A model generated the notes under the pieces. That model saw only the letters and a program-made list of their open reading frames with translations, had not been told where the DNA came from and searched no databases. This document shows, in pieces, positions 25,090-36,584 of a stretch of DNA of 64,000 nucleotides. Positions within the stretch are counted from its first letter, which is position 1; the number at the start of each line of letters is the position of its first letter. A program made the translations under genes and the position numbers. The stretch is from Parelaphostrongylus tenuis (Eukaryota; Nematoda; Chromadorea; Rhabditida; Metastrongylidae), in the NCBI GenBank assembly GCA_019055375.1, contig JAHQIW010000188.1, forward strand, positions 62,001 to 126,000, written 5' to 3'.

Positions 25090-25802
25090 TGGTGCAAAAG
25101 TAAGGCGGTTTCAGACCGTGAGATCAAATTGGGTCATATAACAGGAGAAACAACGCGCTACATCAACATCGCATTTTTTCCAGAAACTGCTAATGGACGT
25201 ACAATGCAGTAATGGTTCAAGAAGTGTTATAAAAGAGACAAAAGCCTTGAAGATGAAGAACATAGCGGCGGGTCATGCAAAGTTGAAAACGACCAATTGA
25301 AAGCAATCATCGAAACTGTCCCTCTTAGGACTATACGAGATGTTGCAAAGAAACTCGACGTCCACCATTTCACTATTCTCGCCATTTGAAACAAATTGGG
25401 ATGGTGAAAAAGATGGTGCAAAAGTAACTAAGGTTCAATTATAATCGGCCAACAGTCACACATGTCACAACGAACGCTTTAAAAGTTGAAGAGATTGGGC
25501 TACGAAGTTTTGCCTTGTCCTTCATATTCGCTTGACCTCGCGCCCACCGACTAGCACTTCCTTAAACATCTCAGCAACTTCTCACATGAAATATGCTTTC
25601 TCAATCAACACGATGCAGAAAATGCGTTCCAGGTGTTCGTCGAATTCCTAGGCACCGATTTCTGTTCTATAAGATTAGCTTAATCCCTGTTTACAAAAAT
25701 GTAATGATAGTAACTGTTCTATTTGATCAACAAAGATGTGTCTGAGCACAGCTATAATAATTTAGAAATGCATGGCCTGAAACCGCCACTACTTTTGCAC
25801 CA
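25090..25802 (+). mobile_element. mariner element with both terminal inverted repeats, internally deleted
   Basis: Ends TGGTGCAAAAGTAAGGCGG and its near-perfect inverse (25774-25802) match over about 28 bases. TTGGTGCAAAAGTAAT is the known mariner terminus. Inside, + strand pieces read GHITGETTRYINIAFF, WFKKCYKRDKSLEDEEHSGG, DQLKAIIETVPLRTIRDVA (helix-turn-helix and linker), then YEVLPCPSYSLDLAPTD. The middle, including the first catalytic aspartate, is missing, so the full 1.3 kb has shrunk to 0.7 kb. Confidence 0.85.
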
Positions 25803-25809
25803 GAATGAT

Positions 25810-28290
25810 AATTACCGTTCCCAATAAATTTAAAGTCTCGCTGCGCGTATTTTATTAGTGTGGACTCCATTAAGCAGAAAGCTTACGTAAATGAAAATTA
25901 TTCGGGTTTTTCCTGACAAAGCGGAATATGTCATCTATGATTGCAACATGGTCTACGGATAATAAAGCATGCGCCAATAGTCAATCTGTAGGGTTTGAAT
26001 CGTACAAGCTCCATTCATAGAATCGTGGAGTAGATTGAACGCATTTCTGCTTCATAGAATGATGTTCAATGTATTACCATGCCAGTGATAACTCTCACAC
26101 TAGTCTAGTACCAATCTGACAGCGTTGGAGTAACTGAGAGCTTGGTTTGTTTGGAGAAAGAATGACGCGTGCTACAAGACACCTCCAACCGTTTCGGAAT
26201 AGCCACTCCCTGGTCTTGTCATGAGATAATAAATGCAAGCAGTATCATAAAAAGAGTTTGCAAGGCTTCATATAGATCGAGTCACCTGGGCCAACTGAGT
26301 ACTTCTGACGCTTGATTGAGAAAAGTGGAAAACAAGTAACAAGTGCCTTCTTTAGTCTGTTAATGATGAACGGCATCACAAATAGCCACACTTCTCATCC
26401 TTATAAATCAGCAAGTAAACAGACTCACCTCGAGAGATTGAACAGCCGATTTGACGTTCTCAATGAGACAGTTCACATGGTGATGACTAAACTTCAGGAC
26501 AGACATCGATCTCTACATCTACACCTTAGGCGACAACTTTATTATTAACGTGCATGCAGACTTTACCCGATCGTTGATCTAATCACTTGGATCTTCTCAT
26601 GATAAATCACATATTATCAACAAAAAAAAGTGCCGCATATACAGCATCAACATCCTCATCTTATACAACATTCCGAGAATCGATTTGTCCCTATTTCAAA
26701 ACAGATAGAGATTTCACAATGCTTACCATATTTGATCAACGGCACAAGAACTTCGTTACCAAGCTTGGAAAAGGTGTACACTAATGACGGTGAGAAAAAG
26801 CAAATCGATTCTGGACTGTTTTTGGACAACATTTCTGTTTGTGCAATCCTCTCTTTTATGACCGATGACATCGTCAATGAGGAAAAGGCAGTGAAAAGAA
26901 GTGGACGTTACAAAAAACGAGTGGTCATTGCTCTAGGCAGATCGACCACTGAAATTATAATAAAATAAGACTTCATAAAATCAGAAAAAAATGAACATGG
27001 GGAATTTCACAACAGCATTCCTGAAAGATTGCACATAATTATTGTCTATGAGTCACACCAGCGTTGTCATGTGTTCGCAACAACGCGAAACAACGATGAT
27101 GCTACCAAACTCCAAGTTGAACAACAGTAGTCAAGTGTGAACCTGTGGTTGAAATACGACTGAAAGTACAGTGGTCATGTTGTGGATCCATGGCATCGTA
27201 ACAAGCAGTGTCGTGTTTACATCTGAATGAGCTATCTGAGGACTTACGAGATGAAAACTACAATTTTGCTACATTATAGTAGTAGTCGCGCCATTTCGTG
27301 AGAGACTTGTAAGTTTTCTCTCTAGAGAAGCCTTCATTAGCGCGCTTTTCTTCATTGATACAGAAAGACAAGGCATCATTAAATTCTTATCGGCTAGAGC
27401 TTCAATATTCCTCGCTTGGCCATATTCAGAATTGCAATAATTCGACCACAACATTGGAAGATTCTTGGATGTCTAACAGCAATTCCTGTTTGAATCGAAA
27501 AATTATTTCTCTACAAACTTATTGCTATGATTACGAATCTTATCACATCTGTTTCACAGTCGTCTATTGTAGGTTTCTGGTTATAGGTTTGCACTCAAAG
27601 ATACTAAGGAACGTCAGGATTTGTGCCGAGATTATCAATTATATTGAATGAAAATAAGAGGTTTAAGTGAGCTCCAGCCAACAGGGACAAGGCTCAATTC
27701 CATCAACTCAAAACAATCCACTTAGGTAGCAGGTTGACCACACAATTACTTCTGGCCTGTTTCTAAGCGATATTATTCATTTGGAAAGGTTGAAGTGGCC
27801 TTAGTGGAAAAACGTTAGGCGTCAAATGATCTGCATTTACTAAATACTGCTAAGAAAAAATCATCAAATGGTGCAGCTTGTATGTGCATCTTCCGACAAA
27901 AGCAAAGGAGATCATTCATTAAAATCCTCAAAAGGGAGCAACTAAGGTTTTTTGTTTACTTCCCACATAAGCGTGTGATGAATTTATTTTTCAGTGCTAA
28001 ATAAGATCCTTCATCGCTCATGTTATGCAACAATCAAGAATTAAAGAAGTTATCCACCGACTTACGGATGATTTTCTACACGGTGGAAGTTTTGTGATGA
28101 TTAATTGAAGGATTTTGATAGATTTTACAGTGAGAACATCAAAAAAATCTACCGTAAACGTGACATCGAAAATACTGCAATGAAGTCGAATATAAGGTAG
28201 CAAGATAAGAAATTAGAGATTTAGTAGAGCAGTAATTACAGAAGAAGAGAAGCTTTGGTACTTTCCTGTCAAACGGCGGCAAAAGTATGT
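25810..28290. other. No gene seen, 2.5 kb
   Basis: Overlapping frames at 26312-26968 have no domain and no clear splice pattern. Nothing else recognised. Confidence 0.45.
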
Positions 28291-28299
28291 TCGACCTAA

Positions 28300-28990
28300 T
28301 TTGCTGGATTAGGAATTTTCATAGGGGTGTTAGCAGCTATTCAAAAGCTTAAATCTTTGGCTAGAGTTTCATATAGCCGTTTTTCAAAACATCCTTTTAT
28401 AACGATGTGAAATCTAGAATAAAATTATGTTTTACACAAACACGCGTTTCTACTTGTTATATCGCTTAAATTCGCTAGACAGAACTCCTCCTACAGACTA
28501 CTAGCTCTCGTTTGATACTAAAAGTTTCGAAACACTCAAAAATGGGTTTACTTATTGTAAAGCTGTTTTGTTAATGCTGTAGGAGAAAGAAGAGCTTCCT
28601 CCTTTAAACCTCGCCAGACAGAGCTCTTTCTTCAGACTATTAATAGTCATTCGATAACTTAAGTTTCAATGATTCCAACGTTGTGCTTATATTCTGGGAA
28701 AGACCGTTTCACCGCAGTGTAGCAAAAAAAAATAAGGTCGAGATTTACTCCGGATACAATGATTGACTCAGATACTACGAAAATTTCTCCCCACGTTCAA
28801 ATGCTTTTCGTGGTTCCATTGACTTATCCGCATAATAATAATGACGGCGCGCGGCGGATGTGAGACATAATTTTATTTTGAATTTTGCAGCGTGCCACAA
28901 GAATGATTCGAAAAAACGGCCACTTACGGCTCTAACTGTACAAGATTCAAGCTTCCAAATGATTACTAGCACTCCTAGGAAGATTTTTGC
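28300..28990. repeat. Inverted-repeat element F4, copy 1
   Basis: The left arm (28300-28390, GTGTTAGCAGCTATTCAAAAGC) and right arm (28895-28985) are inverted copies, roughly 70% alike by eye. Each contains an AAGCTTGAATCT-like core and GCCGTTTTTC. Two further copies lie at 37195 and 48600. Confidence 0.55.
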
Positions 28991-28994
28991 CCAG

Positions 28995-29970
28995 TAATTG
29001 AGGTCGAATATTCATTTGCCGCTGTTAGATAGAAAAGATTGGAACATCAAACACTTAATCTAAACTGTGAAGAAACAATATTAAAAATTCTTACACGAGA
29101 TGTTCGATCGATAGCGAATGATATAAAAAATTTAATTCATAGCAATTTGAACAAAGCCTGGCAGTGACTCATTCATAATGGACGATGTTTCAAAACGCTA
29201 TGATGAAAGTAAGCAAGAGTAAATGATATCCCTAATTTTACCTGGAAAAAGTAGTAAATTGGGCACTAAGCGGGCAAATTTTCTTAGTAATAAATGCGAA
29301 ATGATGTCGAAAAAGAACGAATTTGCGAGAAGAGACTGGAAAAAGTAGCTAGTCAAAAAGGGGAGATTATTGAAGGAAACTAATGAAACGCAAGGAGAAG
29401 TAGAATTAAAAACGAACCTCAAACGAAATTCCAAGAAACTATGAGCTCGAATGAAACCTTTCCGTGGGCAACGATTTAATTAGTAGAAGAACAAACAAAG
29501 TTAGCTTGAATCTAACGTGATTGTGGACGTTGGATGAATCGATGGCTAAACATTTTCTACATCTCTCAAGCTCTCTCGCTACGAGCTGTACTATAGATTA
29601 ATTCAACTTGTGGCAAAGTCGAATGCTTACAGGGACCGCTTATCTGACTCATGGATGTCTTAACTAGCATTAATGGCACGTGCGATCATCTGAATGTGAC
29701 TATGATAGGACTTGGAAAGAAAACTGCTTGTCCAAGTAGCGGAAAACATCTTCTTGGATTTGGATTTCCTAGACATTATTCTAAACTGTTGATTTACAGA
29801 ATTAACAACCTAGTTCTCTTCCGCTGTATGTCCTGTAGAATAAGGTTCATCCACTTTGTATTAAATGGTATTTTGCAAACAGAGCAAATAAATATGTATT
29901 GGGTTTCCCCAGTATTCCTCTAGCATTTCGACACTTTTGACAATTCACTCGTTACTTGATTTCATAACTT
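28995..29970. other. No gene seen
   Basis: AT-rich spacer between the F4 and family 2 elements. The 90-codon frame at 29651 has no recognisable feature. Confidence 0.5.
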
Positions 29971-29974
29971 GAGG

Positions 29975-30135
29975 CTTTCATGAGGTCTGTTGTGGCACTT
30001 ATTTTAGTGCTAGACACGTGTTCGCCTTACAGTCTCATCAGTAGCATATAGTCCTTCTGTTCAGCTAATTCATAGCACAAGGATATATCCCTTACATATA
30101 AAGGAGTCGACGCCGAATTATTTACAAAGTCATCT
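29975..30135. mobile_element. Family 2 hammerhead element, left half only
   Basis: GAGGCTTTCATGAGGTCTG, CACTTATTTTAGTGC, AGACACGTGTTCG and CTCATCAGTAGC match the family 2 left arm. On the - strand CUGAUGA and stem I GCUA/UAGC remain, but two bases are lost around GAAA, so the core is broken. The right arm is absent. Confidence 0.65.
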
Positions 30136-30470
30136 CATGTCAGGTGATGATATCACCGACATTGTTCTGACCAACAGTCGACCGCTCATGTCTTGTTGTT
30201 TACTTGAAGATATCAATCGATCAAAAAGTATAGTCATCATCTTCAGTGATATGCAATCGTCTATTGAGCATAGATTGGATGCATTCCTCCCGGAAAGAAT
30301 GAGGCTGGCGATCAAAGAATCGGTGAGGTCACTTTTGAGCTGGCAGTAGTCTTTAGATTCAAAAGTTCGACTTTCTATAAACCTCGGCATAATCAATTGA
30401 TATATATGAAAATGGAGAAAACTTATCTTGATTAGCTGACGCGAGGTTGGTAAAACAGTTGTAGAAATTC

Positions 30471-30505
30471 GGCTGACGTTTCGGCGATCCGCCTTCTTCA
30501 GAGCC
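30471..30505 (-). ncRNA. Hammerhead-like motif, palindrome left arm
   Basis: Mirror image of the right-arm motif on the - strand. It differs by one base in the stem II loop (GGAUC for GGGUC). Stems and core are otherwise the same, including the extra A. Confidence 0.58.
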
Positions 30506-30544
30506 TGGACGTATATAGTATTAGTCAAATACTATATACGTCCA

Positions 30545-30579
30545 GGCTCTGAAGAAGGCGGGTCGCCGAAACGTCAGCC
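30545..30579 (+). ncRNA. Hammerhead-like motif, palindrome right arm
   Basis: CUGAAGA at 30549-30555, GGC/GCC stem II (30557-30559 with 30565-30567), GAAA at 30568-30571, then CGUC with the cut expected after 30575. Stem I is GGCU/AGCC, four pairs. One extra A (30556) sits between the core and stem II, which may lower activity. Confidence 0.6.
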
Positions 30580-31363
30580 GAATTTCTACAACTGTTTTAC
30601 CAACCTCGCGTCAGCTAATCAAGATAAGTTTTCTCCATTTTCATATATATCAGTCTTTAGATTTGCACGAGGTGCGAGTCGAGATATCACTTTACTGGAA
30701 ATCCATTTCGATAGCGAACGATGGTGCTACAGTCCTATCCAAATATCTGTCCAAGTTACTAGAACGTTCTCCAACGTATCAAATCTTTTTGGAAATAACC
30801 TAATTTGAAACAGAAAAAAGGTGGGTAAAGCAATAGTGCGGAGATTGATGGGATAACCCAACAGGATTCTAAATTCTATGAATGCTCTATGATAACTTTA
30901 ATTGAATTATGAATGGCAACTAAACGTTAGAAAACAAATGCGTTGTTTTAGTTGAAACATACAAGTGCTTTTGCCGTAGTTTGTTGTCATAGACGTAATG
31001 AATCCCCGACTTCGATAAACAAAGCGCCACCTTTCTTATGTAGTGTTGAAAGGATTAAATTGCCCATCATATTGATGGAAAAGACCTTATAGTTCCTGAA
31101 ACTGAAAACCCATACTGCAATAGGATTGGAAAGCCCCTGTAATCTGCAAAAATTCTAAGACTTATGTAGGCGTTAGATTCCAAATATTGCATGAATTCTT
31201 TTTTGTTTCAAATAAATACAAGATTTTCTCTAAAAGTCCATTGGCGACGCTTTCTCAGCATCTTTTACGGTAAGTGATTCTAGCGAGTATATTTTTCTGC
31301 TTTTCAGTATATCCCTTATTTTATCCTTTCAATTCTACTTTCCCGCCCTTCATTCTTATCATA

Positions 31364-31365
<2 letters not shown>

Positions 31366-31398
<33 letters not shown>

Positions 31399-31412
31399 AT
31401 ATATATATATAG
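31366..31412 (+). repeat. TATATG/AT microsatellite
   Basis: Repeats of TATATG passing into an AT run. Confidence 0.9.
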
Positions 31413-32275
31413 CGCACTTTTGATAAAAAATCATCTAAGTGGTTGGGACACACAGAATTCTTCAAACACTAAGCTTTACGCAGTCATAGTTGAACGTCGA
31501 AAATTGAAACTCAAAGTAAATGATAGTTGTTAAGCGAAAAAGAGAGCTTTTCAGTAATACTTTACATATTAATTATTGTTGAGAGCTTAATGAGCGATTT
31601 CACAACTCTCGCTTTATCCCAAATATTGTCTTTCGATCAACGAAATACGTTTATCATCAATAACAAATGTCCATCAGGTGGCCACTTGGTGGAAAGAGCA
31701 TAAAATAATTGGTCCCTTTAGGAGTTTTCTGCTTGAATGAAAATCCAAGAGAAGATCGAGTTTTCCAAACAGAAGTGCATATAAGATTAAATTAATTTTT
31801 CATGAGCGTTCTATCTCAGAAAAAATTTTCAAACACAAGGTGAGAAAATCTCATAAATCTGCTAAACCAGTGGTAGCTTTTATTGGCGATAGCTTCCGCA
31901 TGACTTCAACGGAAGTCTGGAGAAAAAGAGACTTGTGTAAGTAACAATAAACGAGCATTATATAATTTTTGTGGACAAAGAAACCTCCCGCCTGTGACGT
32001 CAGATAGAAAGTCAGCTGACGATGTTTGCCACTTGTTAGGATTGTGTTATGCATGCCAAGCGGACGAATTTCTTGAACCTCTGAATACGAATGGAAAGGC
32101 CGTGGAGTGGAAAAAAATGAGTTATATCGAACGAATATGACGCAAAAACTTTATATAGGATCTCCGTTGGGCTCGTAACAGACTTGAGAAGGCTATTTGA
32201 TGAAATGTTAGCAAAATCCATGTCCCGAGGTGGCGTCACATTTCGAACGAGAATCTTCTCTACCGAAATCCACAT

Positions 32276-32350
32276 GGAGCGTGTAGCGCAATGGTAAGAG
32301 GTTTTACGTAATATACTTGATCGTTGGCTCGAGTCTGCTTCCAGGGCGCA
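32276..32350 (+). repeat. Decayed tRNA-like sequence
   Basis: An A-box-like GTAGCGCAATGGTAAGAGG is followed by GGCTCGAGTC at B-box spacing. No cloverleaf of quality forms. Confidence 0.3.
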
Positions 32351-32635
32351 TCAAATTCGTCATTCTTGTGAGGTCGCAAAGTGATGCCACTGCATATACT
32401 AGAAAGTATCGAAACATTCAATTGACAATCATTTAATGAAAACATCGGCTACAAGGAAGACGAAAACGTGGAAATAGTGGACGAATAAATTCTTATCATC
32501 AACCTCGAGCCAAAAGTATAATCAGGAAAAAAACTATGACTGACTGGTGGCTTTTCTTGATAAGAAATTCCAAAGTTTGTAATAACAGCATTTATTTAAT
32601 ACGTTGGTAATACTGCATTCTTGTGCAACACAGTG

Positions 32636-32690
32636 GCCAACGTTTCGGCGACTCTCGTTCTGTTCAGAGTCTGGAAAGGTCACAATGATC
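32636..32690 (-). repeat. Decayed Penelope-type hammerhead motif
   Basis: The - strand reads CUGAACAGAACGAGAG, GUCGCCGAAACGUUGGCC. The GCCGAAACGU box is as in the 30.5 kb palindrome, but the first box is CUGAACA and stem I does not pair. It looks like an old relative of that element. Confidence 0.45.
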
Positions 32691-34146
32691 TGCAGTCTTC
32701 TCAGTCAAATATTATCGTAACCTCTGCGGAAAGACGCAATAAACACATTTGGCATAGCATAGCAAAAAGCTTGACTGACTGATTGGTGATAACGATATTA
32801 AGGCAAAGACGGCTTACAGTATATCATAACGTTTTCATCTTTCTTCCATGCGCTCAATATGAGTAATACTAAAATTTCTCTTTTATCTTTTTCAGATTGT
32901 TTGCAATGTAGTGTATTGTGGTGCGCTTCCCAGTGACTGATCAGTCCCCAAGTAATGCACTTGATTGTTGATGATGTCAAATGGCCGCCATTAAAGTATC
33001 TATTCGTGTTCATTCAAACCAAGGCTAATAAGCTCAGCTTACACAAAAACTCGGAAAGGTTTACTACTAATCATACAGATGTCGAACGCTGTTTTGCACC
33101 CCAGTCATGACGAGGTTAATAGATATAGCGGGTGGGAGTGGGTGAAGCTACGAAATCTTGAGAGTCCATAAATTTGAACCACCAATGTTTTTACTAGCCC
33201 CGCAGGATCATTAACGCGATCGAGGCATGAAATAGCAATCGGTTTCTTTCATGAACAACTGCATTAATAATGACCTAGGGAGTTCATTTGCCATAACAAC
33301 GAAATGTGAGGAAGTATAAGTAGATTAAAACGATAACTGGAACGATGAAAAAGGTTTTTTTTAGATTATCAGCACATAGAGCACCGAATGAGAAGCGCCG
33401 AGATATTATTCAACAATTATAGAGGCGTTTCATAACATGGAAAACCAGCGGCTGAAAGAATTTCAATATGAGGTGAGCTTAAACGCAATGGTGCTGTGCA
33501 AATAGATGTAGATTAAAATCACCACAAAAATTTTCATCTATTTGTTCATTTGTGAATGCGGTTATTTGTTGGAGGACATGGAAGATAGAAATAAAGTATA
33601 TTGGATTGTTAAATGTTCATGAATGGAAAAAATACATTGTCAGCTAACAGAATATTTGATCGAGGAAGAAATTTTATGATAAGTTCGGACATATTTATGA
33701 TTAAGCGCAAGAGGATCATCACTATGAACTTATTAGTGCCTCTAAAAAAATGTGAAATCTAGGGGTTATTTAAAACATAAGATGGTTATCATCAAGAAGG
33801 TACCAATGTGTGTCCAGAACTATAAATCGTGAAATACGTTTTCGCAAATATATGCTGGATTTCTTTTTTGGCACATGAGATAGCCGATGTTTCTTCCTAA
33901 TTCGCCTTTTGTTTGCTTTTCAATCAGTTAGACTCATTCGATTGATGAATACAGGATCTACATTTCTGCATTTTTCATACAGGTGGTTATGGTTATTGTT
34001 ACGGTTGCTACTGTTTGTATCTTTCCCCTGTGATCCCAGCAGCGTTTTTGTTATTGATTAAAACCTATGGCGGTATATGGTGCATCACGCTCAAAACGAC
34101 AGAATTCCATTGATAGGTGATGATGTCTTTTCAATGTGATAGCATG

Positions 34147-34500
34147 CTTTGAGCCCCTCATGAGGTCTGTCATAGTACTACTATAGTGCAAGACACGTGT
34201 TTCGACATTACAACTTTATCAGTTGCGCGGTGCCTTTCGGTTCAGTCAGTTCCTCAGGGACACATCGCCTTTATGGAGGTTATAACGCCGAATTGTTCAC
34301 ACTCGGCGTAAGGTGGAAGAATCACCGTGGCGCTTTTTCAAAGTGATTGATTGTCGATTGCATGGCTTACGGCTGTCACAGAGCGAAGAACTGACTCAAC
34401 CGAAAGGCACCGTGCAACTGATGAGTCTGTAAGGCCGAAACATATGTCTTGTGCACTATATAAGTGCCATAAGGAAACTTATTTATGTCTCAAGCGAGGT
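34147..34500. mobile_element. Family 2 hammerhead element near 34.3 kb
   Basis: Left arm from CTTTGAGCCCCTCATGAGGT; body with CGGTTCAGTCAGTTCC and ACACTCGGCGTAAGG; right arm from CTGACTCAACCGAAAGGCAC. The arms are inverted copies. The left hammerhead (34178-34240, - strand) has CUGAUAA for CUGAUGA and a weak stem II, so it is predicted inactive although GAAACACGUGUC is intact. Confidence 0.72.
34406..34468 (+). ncRNA. Hammerhead ribozyme, family 2, 34.4 kb right arm
   Basis: CUGAUGA at 34418-34424; stem II GUC/GCC around UGUAAG with one U-C mismatch; GAAA at 34437-34440; stem III with AUAU loop; GUC, cut expected after 34448. Stem I starts GUGCAA with UUG...CAC, where a two-base insertion disturbs the 3' side. 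Outer pairs GGCAC/GUGCC enclose a UAUAUAA bulge. Probably functional or recently so. Confidence 0.72.
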
Positions 34501-34504
34501 CTCA

Positions 34505-35980
34505 AATAATCTATTGGAAGCATTGTTGCAGATTATATCTTTACTTGAAATAGAAATTGTGAGTGCTTTACTCAAACGTAGGTTGCCTCCTAACATTTGA
34601 AAATAAAGCGTGAACTAGAGTAGAAACAAGAGTAAGAATTTACAAAATGGAATTTATAATTTAATCAAAAAGTGGACAACCAAAATCGTTTTTTGAAGTT
34701 AAGAGGCCTCCATGGACAGCATGTTCTAAAGTTAGTACACCAACTAGTCGACACCTCTAGACGTTTCTTTCAAATAAATATGGCGAGCACCGATGAAATG
34801 ACATATGTGCTGAACCTATCGCGATATGCACTTTCTGGACGAGTGACAAACACAAGGCTATTTATTATGTGAGTCAATTTTATCTGGCAATATCTCATCG
34901 GCAGCGTAATGGTAACACGTGCGCCGTTTCAGTCCATCTTCACCACTCGTACGAACCGAGCACTCCTCCTTTTTGGGGCCGAAGAATTTGTTACAGACTT
35001 GTCTGAACTGTTGAAATGCCGACATAGTACATCCATCGGCTAGTCGTGAAAGTCGAGGTATAAGCTGTATGTGTAAATTCACTCACCTCTGTACTGCTGC
35101 GAATGGTGTCACTCATCGATTGATCAACGAAGAACCCTTTATTAATTAATCTTTGTAGATTCACTAGACTATGTTCATGCATACGCTCATGGATGGGATG
35201 TTATTGGGTGCAGGCAGCTCCTTACCCTCGTTTGACAGTATGGGCGTAGTCGAATTCGCAGTAAGGGGCATGGAAGGTGATTTATGGTCATTTCCAGAAA
35301 GGAATGTTGATGTTTTGAAAAATTCAACTAATTTTTCGAAAGTGTTTCATCAGCATCCAGATCCCAGTAGATGGTTGATTTTTTAAATCCGAAGAAAAAA
35401 GAAAAACGCCTTATTGCAAAAATTTGGTGCCTACGCCTTACGTCCTACGAACGAGCGGAGTTGATGGAAACGTACCCATTCGACTCTTTCGTTAACTAAT
35501 GGAATTAAATGTAGTGAAAGCAATGGGTAATTCTATAGTGTTGATTGAACGAATTTGAATCGTTTCTTCACAAAGAAATCAGGTGAAAAGTGTATAATAA
35601 AGACAATTTTGCAAATATCCTCACGAACAGATAATCACGTAAGTCTTAATTGTTGAAAGAAATGGATGTAGTTTTGATAGAAAACGATGAAATGTTTTAG
35701 AAAGCTTAGGAATGTTCCGAAAAGAAATAAAGTAAGCAATCAGCCTAGGTCGAGTTATAGAATACAACAATACGAGAATTCATCTGTACTATGCCGGATT
35801 GAGTGAATGATATGTCGGAAATTCGATACGAGATTGCGACAACAAGCGTCATATCTACAATCAGAATAAAAAAAAAACTATCGTTAATACTAGGTTACCA
35901 TATCACAAACCGCTTCTTTCTCGTTATCGGAGCCTCTTTTCATAGAAGACTTTTTTTGCTGTACAGTTTTTCTTTTTGCT
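34505..35980. other. No confirmed gene; exon-like fragments
   Basis: A + strand frame ending near 34867 runs into a good donor (TTATTAT|GTGAGTC), and a frame at 35230-35385 (SFPERNVDVLKNSTNFSKVF) looks protein-like. The two cannot be joined in phase, so they are at most remnants of an unknown gene. Confidence 0.3.
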
Positions 35981-36086
35981 TCTCTTCATAGCATACCTTT
36001 CCTTCGAGTGCTTTATTAAGACCACGCTCAAATTTCAATAGATCCTTTCATTATTATTTGAGCCAACATGTCATGTGGTCTGGTAA

Positions 36087-36149
36087 AGGCTCTTGTACAG
36101 CCCGAGACACGTGTTTCGTCCTTACAGACTCATCAGCCGGGCAGAACCC
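36087..36149 (-). ncRNA. Type I hammerhead ribozyme, family 1 copy C unit 1
   Basis: The - strand has CUGAUGA, stem II GUC/GAC around UGUAAG, GAAA, stem III with ACGU loop and GUC (cut between 36106 and 36105). Stem I pairs GCCCGG with UCGGGC (one G-U), then a UGUACA bulge, then seven outer pairs GGGUUCU/AGAGCCU including wobbles. Complete. Confidence 0.9.
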
Positions 36150-36409
36150 GTCGTCTGTCGATCTTTTCATAGTCAGTTCTCTTGGGAGCGTCACACTCCT
36201 CATATATAGTTATCGACGACCTATGCTTTACACTCTATGTCAGGTGTCTATGTCATTCACCTAACACAGAGTGTTTTCGCACTCGATTGCTAGCTGGCTG
36301 GTATTTTATCATATTATACCTTTCCTTCGAGTGCTTTATTAAGACCACGCTCAAATTTCAATAGATCCTTTCATTATTATTTGAGCCAACATGTCATGTG
36401 GTCTGGTAA

Positions 36410-36470
36410 AGGCTCTTGTACAGCCCGAGACACGTGTTTCGTCCTTACAGACTCATCAGCCGGGCAGAAC
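36410..36470 (-). ncRNA. Type I hammerhead ribozyme, family 1 copy C unit 2
   Basis: Identical core to the ribozyme 323 bases to the left, with the cut expected between 36429 and 36428. Only the outermost stem I base pairs are lost, where the sequence switches to the inverted copy. Together with unit 1 it would free a 323-nt RNA from a - strand transcript. Confidence 0.88.
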
Positions 36471-36521
36471 GAGTGAGTGACGCTCCCAAGAGAACTGACT
36501 ATGAAAAGATCGACAAACGAC

Positions 36522-36584
36522 GGGTTCTGCCCGGCTGATGAGTCTGTAAGGACGAAACACGTGTCTCGGGCTGTACAAGAGCCT
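36522..36584 (+). ncRNA. Type I hammerhead ribozyme, family 1 copy C inverted arm
   Basis: The same ribozyme on the + strand: CUGAUGA at 36535-36541, GAAA at 36554-36557, cut expected after 36565. All stems match the - strand copies, so either transcript of this locus carries an active-looking motif. Confidence 0.9.

Larger units (their letters stand above)
30360..30651. mobile_element. Palindromic element with Penelope-type hammerhead motifs
   Basis: Two 124-bp arms (30399-30522 and 30528-30651) are inverted copies with one mismatch and a five-base loop. A 12-base direct repeat (AGTCTTTAGATT, 30348-30359 and 30652-30663) flanks the element, and 39 unpaired bases lie at its left. Such short hammerheads with GAAACGUC are known from the pseudo-LTRs of Penelope-like elements. 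No reverse transcriptase is encoded here. Confidence 0.8.
30670..34140. other. No gene seen, 3.5 kb
   Basis: Contains the TATATG microsatellite, the tRNA-like stretch at 32276 and the decayed hammerhead at 32636. Otherwise unannotatable. Confidence 0.45.

Noticed and set aside
34672..35386. Two-exon + strand gene
   Set aside because: The donor at 34868 is good, but none of the possible acceptors keeps a frame with the downstream protein-like stretch.
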